Assembly: GCA_003154135.1 (NCBI GenBank)
Contig: PMCN01000041.1
Span: forward strand, 547-9,491
Origin: Acidimicrobiaceae bacterium
Lineage (GTDB): Bacteria > Actinomycetota > Acidimicrobiia > Acidimicrobiales > Ilumatobacteraceae
Reading direction: 5' to 3'
Length of the DNA: 8,945 nucleotides
Made by a program: the position numbers and the translations under genes. The notes below the pieces were generated by a model, which saw only the letters and a program-made list of their open reading frames with translations, made no database searches and was not told where the DNA came from. Positions 1-8,945 of the stretch are shown here, in pieces (the stretch's first letter is position 1; each line of letters begins with the position of its first letter).

Positions 1-939
<939 letters not shown>

Positions 940-1353
940 CTAGGCCTCGTCTCCTTCGATCTGATCCAACTCGTGCTCGAGCCAGGCGCTGATGCCCTTC
1001 AGCGAACTGCCGGGACCGAAGATCTCGGCCACGCCCTGTTCGCGCAACGCGCGCGCATCGGCGTCGGGGATGACCCCACCGCCGAACACCAGCACGTCGC
1101 CCAGCCCGCGCTCACGCAGTTCGTGCATGACGCGCGGGAACAGCGTGAGGTGCGCACCGCTGAGCAGTGACAGGCCCACCGCATCGACGTCCTCCTGCAG
1201 CGCCGTCTCGGCGATCTGCTCGGGCGTCTGGTGCAAGCCCGTGTAGATGACCTCGAACCCATGGTCGCGGAGCGCCCGAGTGATGGTCTTCGCCCCGCGG
1301 TCATGGCCGTCGAGTCCGGGCTTTGCCACGACAACGCGATAGGGCCGCTTCAC
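940..1353 (-). CDS. Free-standing cobalamin-binding subunit, methylmalonyl-CoA mutase small-subunit type
   Basis: This 137-residue protein consists only of a B12-binding Rossmann-like domain, as found at the C-terminus of methylmalonyl-CoA mutase. Visible motifs are DGHDRG (D15, H17, G20; the DxHxxG signature whose His is the lower cobalt ligand), SLL at 62-64 (the SxL element) and GGG at 91-93. It has no substrate-binding TIM barrel, so it must pair with a separate large subunit encoded elsewhere. Known two-part enzymes of this kind are archaeal-type methylmalonyl-CoA mutase, isobutyryl-CoA mutase (IcmA/IcmB) and 2-hydroxyisobutyryl-CoA mutase. Its size matches those small subunits. Co-transcription with sucC favours the methylmalonyl/succinyl-CoA reaction, but that is inference. 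The start is GTG at 1351-1353, with no clear Shine-Dalgarno and a promoter-like element directly upstream. The TAG stop abuts the sucC ATG. Confidence 0.9.
   Translation of the reverse strand: MKRPYRVVVAKPGLDGHDRGAKTITRALRDHGFEVIYTGLHQTPEQIAETALQEDVDAVGLSLLSGAHLTLFPRVMHELRERGLGDVLVFGGGVIPDADARALREQGVAEIFGPGSSLKGISAWLEHELDQIEGDEA
951..956 (-). promoter_or_regulatory. Shine-Dalgarno of sucC inside the upstream gene
   Basis: AAGGAG on the minus strand lies 11 nt before the sucC ATG, within the last codons of the cobalamin-binding gene. Stop TAG (940-942) and start ATG (937-939) are directly adjacent. This supports the chosen sucC start and translational coupling of the two genes. Confidence 0.75.
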
Positions 1354-1362
1354 AAGTGAAGA

Positions 1363-1392
1363 ACCCTACGACCGATGGGGTGCTGCACTCAA
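1363..1392 (-). promoter_or_regulatory. Candidate sigma70-type promoter for the cobalamin-binding gene/sucC unit, probably leaderless
   Basis: On the minus strand, TTGAGT (1387-1392) is followed by an 18-bp spacer and TAGGGT (1363-1368). Nine bases later comes the GTG start at 1353. The hexamers match the -35 and -10 consensus reasonably well, and no Shine-Dalgarno is seen. The transcript would therefore begin at or next to the start codon, as in leaderless actinobacterial mRNAs. The element lies in the short divergent gap before the plus-strand gene at 1417. No transcription start data support it here. Confidence 0.5.
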
Positions 1393-1416
1393 TTCGGCCC
1401 GCGGCCCGGCACACTG

Positions 1417-1956
1417 ATGGGGATGCGCCGCCCGCAGCTCCGCTCCACGTTCGCCCGGGCCGTCGTGCCCGTGCTGGCCGGTCTCGGCTTCTTCGCCGTC
1501 CTCGGCCTGCTGCTGTGGGGCGTCGCCGCACTCATCTCGCACAACGGCAAGGACACATCGGCGAACTTCACGCCCACCGTGCAGGAGATGGGCCCTGCAT
1601 CGGCGGTGCAGGCCGTCATCCAGCCCGACGGTCCCATCGTGTTGCAGGACCTCATCGGCAACGACCGCCACATCGTGCTCGACTACACCGACGCCGACGG
1701 GTTCGCGATCTACCTCGCTCACCCTGCCGACCGCACGTTCGCCTGCACGATCGAAGTCGTGAAGCACACCCACACGTTCACCGACTGCGAGGGCCGAATC
1801 ATCGGTGTCGACCAGCTGGCGCTGCCGCCCAAGGGCGTCTCGGCCATCGTCAACCCCGACGGCTCGCTCACGCTCGACCTCACCGCCGATCGGCCCTCCA
1901 CCACCAACGGCACCACGACCGACACCACCAACGGCACGGGAACCAGCACCACCTGA
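1417..1956 (+). CDS. Membrane-anchored extracytoplasmic protein of unknown function
   Basis: I do not recognise this protein. From ATG 1417 it is 179 residues. A basic N-terminus (MGMRRPQLR) leads into one strong hydrophobic segment at about residues 15-38 (VVPVLAGLGFFAVLGLLLWG), then a soluble domain that should face outward. That domain has two cysteines flanking a histidine pair (FACTIE, KHTHTFTDCEGR) and ends in strand-like sequence (GSLTLDL). The layout faintly recalls the C-terminal part of Rieske-fold proteins, but the paired CxH/CxxH ligands are absent, so a disulphide is more likely than an iron-sulphur cluster. The last 20 or so residues are a Thr/Asn/Gly-rich tail with TTNGT twice. 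The stop is 16 bp before the serpin start, so the two are probably co-transcribed. ATG 1423 is an equally good start; 1375 would add an unlikely leader. Confidence 0.78.
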   Translation: MGMRRPQLRSTFARAVVPVLAGLGFFAVLGLLLWGVAALISHNGKDTSANFTPTVQEMGPASAVQAVIQPDGPIVLQDLIGNDRHIVLDYTDADGFAIYLAHPADRTFACTIEVVKHTHTFTDCEGRIIGVDQLALPPKGVSAIVNPDGSLTLDLTADRPSTTNGTTTDTTNGTGTSTT

Positions 1957-1960
1957 GGAG
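1955..1960 (+). promoter_or_regulatory. Shine-Dalgarno of the serpin gene
   Basis: GAGGAG overlaps the TGA stop (1954-1956) of the preceding gene and lies 12 nt before ATG 1973. It fixes the serpin start at a methionine followed directly by a twin-arginine/lipoprotein signal. This rules out the longer open frame that extends upstream from 1805. Confidence 0.65.
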
Positions 1961-1972
1961 CGTCACACGAAC

Positions 1973-3295
1973 ATGGATCGCCGCACCTTCCTCGCACTGC
2001 TCGCCGTCCCTGTCCTCGCACCGGCTCTCGCGGCGTGCGGCTCGTCGGGCTCCTCCGGCCCGGGCACCACCACCAAACCGGGTGCGAAGGTGAACGAGCT
2101 CCGGGGCACGGCCTCGCACGCCATGGCCGGCGCCTCCGACGCCGCTGCGGCAGTGACAGCCGTCAACGCATTCGCCGCCGACCTCTACGGCCGCATGCTC
2201 GCCGCCAAGCCCACCGACAACCTCGTCGTCTCGCCGTCGAGCATCGTGTTCGCGCTGGCGATGACCTCCGCCGGGGCGAAGGGCAGCACGCTCGCCGCGA
2301 TGGACTCGACGCTGCACATCGCCGATCCGGCCACCATCGCCCACTCGATGAACGGCCTCGCCACCAGCCTCACCAAGGTGAACAAGACCAAGGACAACAC
2401 CAAGGAGGGTGGCACGGGCACCAGCTCGGTCGTGCTCCAGACGGTCAACTCCTTGTGGGGCCAGGCCGGCCTCACCTTCGAGCAGGCGTTCCTGAACGAA
2501 CTGTGGGCCGAGTACCTCGCGCCGCTGTACACGGTCGACTACCGCACCGACCCCGAGGCCGCACGGGTGGCCATCAACGGCTGGGTCGACGGATCGACCC
2601 ACGACCGCATCCCGGAGCTGCTGCCGAAGGGCACCATCACCACCGACTCGCGCCTCACGCTCGTGAACGCCATCTACCTGAAGGCCAACTGGATGGACGA
2701 GTTCGCCGTGGCGAAGACCTCCAAGGCCGCGTTCACCACCGCTGCCGGCAACTCGGTGCAGGTCGACATGATGCACCGCAGCGGCGAGATGAGCTACGCC
2801 AAGGGCGACGGCTGGCAGGCGGTCGACCTGCCCTACGTGTTCGGCGACCTGTCGTTCACCGTGGCCGTCGGCGACGCCACCTCGTCGGCCGTGCCCGACG
2901 GTCCCACCGTGGTGGCAGCCCTCAGCCCTGGCCGCCTGGTCGACCTCGGGTTGCCGAAGTTCGACATCGGCACGACCACGATGCTGGCCGACCTGCTGCG
3001 GGCGATGGGCATGGCCGAAGCGTTCAGCGCACAGGCCGACTTCAGCGGCATGACCACGCAGGAGAAGCTGTTCATCTCCGACGTCGTGCACCAGGCCAAC
3101 ATCACCGTCGACGAGAAGGGCACGGAGGCCGCGGCTGCGACTGCGGTGGTGATGGCCGGTACGGCGGCGCCAGTCGGCCCGCCGGTGCAGCTCACGTTCG
3201 ACCGCCCGTTCACGTTCTGGCTGCGCGACACGGCCACCGGCGCCATCGTGTTCATGGGCCGCGTCGCCGACCCTTCCAAGCCGCGAACGGCCTGA
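1973..3295 (+). CDS. Serpin-family protease inhibitor, Tat-type lipoprotein
   Basis: This 440-residue serpin belongs to a family that traps serine or cysteine proteases by inserting a cleaved loop into its main sheet. The N-terminus MDRRTFLALL fits a twin-arginine signal. It leads to lipobox LAAC with C22 as the lipidation site and a Gly/Ser/Thr linker, so the protein should be anchored outside the cytoplasmic membrane. Serpin landmarks in order are NLVVSPSS (83-90), INGWV (201-205), NAIYLKANW (232-240), LPKFDIG, and the hinge EKGTEAAAATA from E381. The small residues at P12-P9 of the hinge are typical of inhibitory rather than non-inhibitory serpins. The bait loop continues through TAAPVGPPV to FDRPFTFWLRD, and the protein ends with FMGRVADP, the usual C-terminal strand. 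The protease target is unknown. It is the second gene after the membrane-anchored protein and converges on the flavodoxin-like gene. Confidence 0.95.
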   Translation: MDRRTFLALLAVPVLAPALAACGSSGSSGPGTTTKPGAKVNELRGTASHAMAGASDAAAAVTAVNAFAADLYGRMLAAKPTDNLVVSPSSIVFALAMTSAGAKGSTLAAMDSTLHIADPATIAHSMNGLATSLTKVNKTKDNTKEGGTGTSSVVLQTVNSLWGQAGLTFEQAFLNELWAEYLAPLYTVDYRTDPEAARVAINGWVDGSTHDRIPELLPKGTITTDSRLTLVNAIYLKANWMDEFAVAKTSKAAFTTAAGNSVQVDMMHRSGEMSYAKGDGWQAVDLPYVFGDLSFTVAVGDATSSAVPDGPTVVAALSPGRLVDLGLPKFDIGTTTMLADLLRAMGMAEAFSAQADFSGMTTQEKLFISDVVHQANITVDEKGTEAAAATAVVMAGTAAPVGPPVQLTFDRPFTFWLRDTATGAIVFMGRVADPSKPRTA

Positions 3296-3312
3296 CGACA
3301 CCCTGCGCGGCT
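3279..3312. terminator. Candidate bidirectional hairpin between convergent genes
   Basis: AGCCGCG (3279-3285) and CGCGGCT (3306-3312) form a perfect 7-bp inverted repeat with a 20-base loop. It spans the serpin stop and touches the flavodoxin-like gene's stop. No T-tract follows on either strand and the loop is long, so this is a weak terminator candidate. Such pairs also occur by chance in GC-rich DNA. Confidence 0.22.
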
Positions 3313-3743
3313 CACGCCCTCGCGGGGATGTTGGCCACCAGACGAGCGGCGAACTCCTCGGAGTGCTCCTCGAGCTTGGCACGGTGCAACGCGAGCCCGC
3401 CGATGACCTCGGCGCCCAGCCCCGACACTGCCGTGTCGAGCTTGTCGAGGGTCTTGGCCGGGTTGAGGGCGAACGTGCAGTACGTGGCGGCGAGCTTGCC
3501 GCGAAGGGCGGGGAGGTGCGCGATGGCACCGAGACCCCACGGCGCCTGGCCCACCACGAACAGACCGTGGACCCACGTACCGATGATGACGACGTCGGCG
3601 TCCTGGATGGCCGCCATCTCCGGGGACCGCACCGGCGAGACACCGGTGATGCCCCAGCCCGCCTGCTGCAGGTTGGTGGCGATGAGCTCGCCTGCCCTGC
3701 GCGTGTGGCCGGTGAGACTCTCGAAGAGGATGGCTGCCTTCAT
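3312..3743 (-). CDS. Flavodoxin-like domain protein
   Basis: This 143-residue protein has the flavodoxin fold, which binds FMN and carries electrons or acts in quinone-type redox reactions. The N-terminal strand AAILFES runs into the FMN-phosphate loop S9-L-T-G-H-T14. Then come an acidic strand end and loop DADVVIIGTWVHG at about 49-61, which would pack on the isoalloxazine ring, and CTFALNPAKT in the second flavin loop region. It is close to the minimum length for the family. Sequence alone does not separate an electron carrier from a protoporphyrinogen-oxidase-like or other flavodoxin-domain enzyme. It lies 33 bp after the small membrane protein gene on the same strand, so co-transcription is plausible. 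However, TTGAAT lies 7 nt before the ATG with no Shine-Dalgarno, so a separate leaderless start is possible. It converges with the serpin. Confidence 0.88.
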   Translation of the reverse strand: MKAAILFESLTGHTRRAGELIATNLQQAGWGITGVSPVRSPEMAAIQDADVVIIGTWVHGLFVVGQAPWGLGAIAHLPALRGKLAATYCTFALNPAKTLDKLDTAVSGLGAEVIGGLALHRAKLEEHSEEFAARLVANIPARA

Positions 3744-3776
3744 GCCGTCAATTCAAGCACTCGCGGGCGGGTCGGC

Positions 3777-4220
3777 TCACGTTTGCGGTTCGACCCGACG
3801 TGCCGCACGTCCCTTGCGGATCTTGCGCAACACGCTCACCACGCCCACGGTGAGGGTGGTGAGGATGATGAGCACCAGAGCTTTGATGATGCGATGGGGC
3901 AGCGTGCGCGTGCCGAGGAAGATGTACAGATCGGGCACGATGAAGGCGACGAGGGAGACCAGGCCCCACCTGGCAGCCCGACGGTACTGGTCGTCGATGA
4001 AGCTCAGCACCATGCGCGGCGTGGTGACGGCGTCGACCACGGCCGAGGCGAGGTCGATCGACAGGTAGATCCACGGGTTGAGCCCGTAGTCGCCCACGGC
4101 TGCCCACACGATGAGCGTGCGGATGAGCGACCACGTGATGACCACCGCGGCCCACGTGTAGCTGAGTCGCCGGCGCCGTTGGAGCGTCGCTGGATCGTGG
4201 TGATGCAGTGCCAGCGGCAT
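3777..4220 (-). CDS. Small four-helix integral membrane protein, unknown function
   Basis: This 147-residue protein matches no family I recognise. A basic, His-rich N-terminus (LHHHDP, then QRRRR at 14-18) precedes four hydrophobic stretches at about residues 21-42, 49-66, 85-103 and 110-131. The C-terminus is strongly basic (RKIRKGRAARR), and the positive charges put both ends in the cytoplasm. Charged residues within or beside helices (D56, D63 and D97 of PDLYIF) may matter for function but fit no known motif. Base composition and codon use resemble the neighbours. It starts 42 bp past the pcrA stop and precedes the flavodoxin-like gene by 33 bp on the same strand. TCTAAT 7 nt before its ATG suggests it may have its own promoter. 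Confidence 0.8.
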   Translation of the reverse strand: MPLALHHHDPATLQRRRRLSYTWAAVVITWSLIRTLIVWAAVGDYGLNPWIYLSIDLASAVVDAVTTPRMVLSFIDDQYRRAARWGLVSLVAFIVPDLYIFLGTRTLPHRIIKALVLIILTTLTVGVVSVLRKIRKGRAARRVEPQT

Positions 4221-4227
4221 TCAGACC

Positions 4228-4233
4228 ATTAGA
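4228..4233 (-). promoter_or_regulatory. Candidate -10 element for the small membrane protein gene
   Basis: TCTAAT on the minus strand lies 7 nt upstream of ATG 4218-4220, with no Shine-Dalgarno between them. The distance matches other start sites in this window that look leaderless. The second base deviates from TANNNT and no convincing -35 is seen. Confidence 0.3.
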
Positions 4234-4241
4234 TCAGACAC

Positions 4242-4262
4242 GGTGACAGTGCGGAACTTCGG

Positions 4263-4267
<5 letters not shown>
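4242..4267. terminator. Inverted repeat over the pcrA stop codon
   Basis: GGTGAC (4242-4247) and GTCACC (4262-4267) form a perfect 6-bp inverted repeat with a 14-base loop. On the minus strand the first arm contains the pcrA TGA stop. It could form a hairpin at the end of the pcrA transcript, but it lacks a T-tract and is short. It could equally be an operator for the downstream gene, or chance. Confidence 0.2.
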
Positions 4268-7622
<3,355 letters not shown>

Positions 7623-7631
7623 GGTGCCACC

Positions 7632-7637
7632 ATCCTA
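7632..7637 (-). promoter_or_regulatory. Candidate -10 element of pcrA
   Basis: TAGGAT on the minus strand lies 9 nt upstream of the pcrA ATG (7620-7622). This fits a leaderless start like that proposed for the cobalamin-binding gene (TAGGGT, also 9 nt). No clear -35 is visible. The intervening GGTGG could instead act as a poor ribosome site. Confidence 0.4.
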
Positions 7638-7676
7638 GGGACGGGGTGTCACGTGGCCGCCGCCCTCCGCCGGCAG

Positions 7677-7682
7677 TAGCTT
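7677..7682 (+). promoter_or_regulatory. Candidate -10 element of the DUF445 gene
   Basis: TAGCTT lies 7 nt before ATG 7690 and there is no Shine-Dalgarno, which again fits a leaderless transcript starting at the ATG. The -35 region is not recognisable. The 67-bp divergent gap would hold promoters for both this gene and pcrA. Confidence 0.4.
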
Positions 7683-7689
7683 CGTCGTC

Positions 7690-8943
7690 ATGAACACCAT
7701 GTCGACCGGCGACTTCGAGCGCCGGGCAGGCATGCGGCGCATGAAGCGGCTCGCACTCGGGTTGCTCGTGTTCGTGACCGCGCTGTACCTGCTGACACGG
7801 TGGCAGGAGACCCATCACTCCTGGGTGGCCTACGTGCGCGCGTTCAGCGAAGCGGCGATGGTGGGTGCCCTCGCCGATTGGTTCGCCGTCACCGCACTGT
7901 TCCGCCATCCACTCGGCATACCGATCCCGCACACAGCGATCATCCCTCACCGCAAGGACCAGATCGGCCGATCGCTCGGCGAGTTCGTGCAGACCAACTT
8001 CTTGACCCGCGAGGTGCTCGACGAACGATTGGCCGGTGCCAACGTCGGCAAGCGACTCGGGGATTGGCTGGCCGACGAGCAGAACGCGGCGAAGGCCGGC
8101 GAAGGCGTCAGCGATCTGCTGCGCGGGGCCCTGGAGGTGCTCGACGATCGCGATGTCGCGTCCGCTCTGCAGTCGTTGGTGGAACGTCGCATACGGGCCA
8201 CGCCCGTCGCGCCGCTCCTCGGCAAGGCGATCGATCTGGCGGTGGAAGGCGGGCACCACCAGCGCCTGCTCGACTCGGTGTTGACGGGCCTCGGCGGGTT
8301 CCTGGACGACAACAGGGCGACGTTCCGTGAACGGCTCGAGCACGAGTCGCCGTGGTGGATACCCGAAACGATCGACGACAAATTGTTCGCCAAGATCTAC
8401 GGCGCGGTGCACAGCTTCCTGGCCGACGTCGGTTCGGATACCGATCACGAGTTGCGCCGCTCGATCGATGCGCGGGTCGTGGCCTTTGCCGATCGCCTCC
8501 GAAGTGATCCGGAGCTCTTGGCCAAGGGTGAGGAACTGAAGACCGAACTGCTCGCTCATCCGGATGTTCGCGCCTGGCTCGCGTCACTGTGGGGAGAAGT
8601 GAAGCGCAGCACGACGGTTGCCCTCGACGACTCGAGCAGCGAACTTCGAAAGCGCGTGGATCGTTCGCTGTCAATGTTGGGTCGACGGCTCGCCAGCGAA
8701 CCCGAGCTGCAGTCCAAAGTCGACGATTGGGTCATGCGCGCGGCCGGCCACGTCGTTGATCACTACCGCGGCGAAGTGGCCGACCTGATCGCCGGCACAG
8801 TTGCCAAATGGGATGGAAAGGCCACCGGAGAACGGATGGAACTACAGGTCGGGCGCGACCTGCAATTCATCCGCATCAACGGCACGCTGGTCGGCGGGCT
8901 GGTCGGGCTGGCGATCTATACCATTTCGCGCTTCTGGCGCTGA
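7690..8943 (+). CDS. DUF445 family membrane protein (YjiN-like)
   Basis: This complete 417-residue member of the DUF445 family has an N-terminal membrane helix at about residues 21-36 (LALGLLVFVTALYLLT). The family's most conserved stretch follows at about 52-86: EAAMVGALADWFAVTALF, then RHPLGIPIPHTAIIP. A long, charged, mainly helical middle comes next, and a second membrane helix at about 398-413 (GTLVGGLVGLAIYTIS) leaves a short RFWR tail. Both ends being anchored suggests a large soluble or coiled segment between two helices. The biochemical function of the family is unknown. ATG 7690 is preferred because a -10-like TAGCTT lies 7 nt upstream; ATG 7699 or 7732 are alternatives. The 3' half uses more A/T-ending codons (GAA, AAA, ACA, GGA, CTA) than the other genes here. 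Confidence 0.92.
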   Translation: MNTMSTGDFERRAGMRRMKRLALGLLVFVTALYLLTRWQETHHSWVAYVRAFSEAAMVGALADWFAVTALFRHPLGIPIPHTAIIPHRKDQIGRSLGEFVQTNFLTREVLDERLAGANVGKRLGDWLADEQNAAKAGEGVSDLLRGALEVLDDRDVASALQSLVERRIRATPVAPLLGKAIDLAVEGGHHQRLLDSVLTGLGGFLDDNRATFRERLEHESPWWIPETIDDKLFAKIYGAVHSFLADVGSDTDHELRRSIDARVVAFADRLRSDPELLAKGEELKTELLAHPDVRAWLASLWGEVKRSTTVALDDSSSELRKRVDRSLSMLGRRLASEPELQSKVDDWVMRAAGHVVDHYRGEVADLIAGTVAKWDGKATGERMELQVGRDLQFIRINGTLVGGLVGLAIYTISRFWR

Positions 8944-8945
8944 CC

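Noticed and set aside
1349..1360. Palindrome-like TTCAC-AA-GTGAA over the GTG start of the cobalamin-binding gene
   Set aside because: Five-base arms are short enough to arise by chance, and I cannot link it to a known operator.
1898..1953. Repeat-like accaacggcacc tract at the end of the unknown membrane-anchored gene
   Set aside because: It is explained by the Thr/Asn/Gly low-complexity tail of the protein; there is no sign of a mobile or regulatory repeat.
1880..4068. Long open frames on both strands over the serpin (587 and 677 codons)
   Set aside because: The serpin frame has full-length family homology features and a ribosome site. The others are Arg/Gly/His-rich shadows that also run across neighbouring genes.

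Overview
The window is GC-rich DNA (about two thirds G+C by eye), and most codons end in G or C. It looks like an actinobacterium. A class such as Acidimicrobiia would fit, but that placement is inference. Supporting signs are a PcrA/UvrD1-type helicase with a C-terminal Tudor-like domain, a free-standing cobalamin-binding mutase subunit, Tat-type lipoprotein export, and several starts with a -10-like hexamer 7-9 nt upstream and no clear Shine-Dalgarno, as in leaderless actinobacterial mRNAs. The window is densely coded and has no non-coding stretch above 300 bases.

Layout. (1) 1-1353, minus strand: a cobalamin-binding (methylmalonyl-CoA mutase small subunit type) gene followed with no gap by sucC, which runs off the left edge. 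The pair would link methylmalonyl-CoA to succinyl-CoA to succinate. (2) 1417-3295, plus strand: a two-gene unit encoding a membrane-anchored extracytoplasmic protein of unknown function and a serpin with a Tat-type lipoprotein signal. The serpin's reactive loop contains Ala-Ala-Pro-Val. (3) 3312-4220, minus strand: a small four-helix membrane protein gene followed by a flavodoxin-like gene, convergent with the serpin. (4) 4263-7622, minus strand: pcrA, interrupted in frame by a 350-residue intein inserted inside helicase motif III. (5) 7690-8943, plus strand: a complete DUF445-family membrane protein gene, divergent from pcrA across 67 bp.

The most unusual item is the intein. Its self-splicing ends look intact (Cys1, TxxH block, His-Asn/Ser junction). 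The insert between them is not a recognisable LAGLIDADG or HNH nuclease. Its first part reads as a GIY-YIG-like nuclease domain, followed by about 130 residues I cannot assign. Because the intein splits the ATP-site motif GDxDQ/SxYGWRGA, the helicase should be inactive until splicing. The second item is the surface-anchored serpin, whose bait loop suggests an elastase-like protease target.
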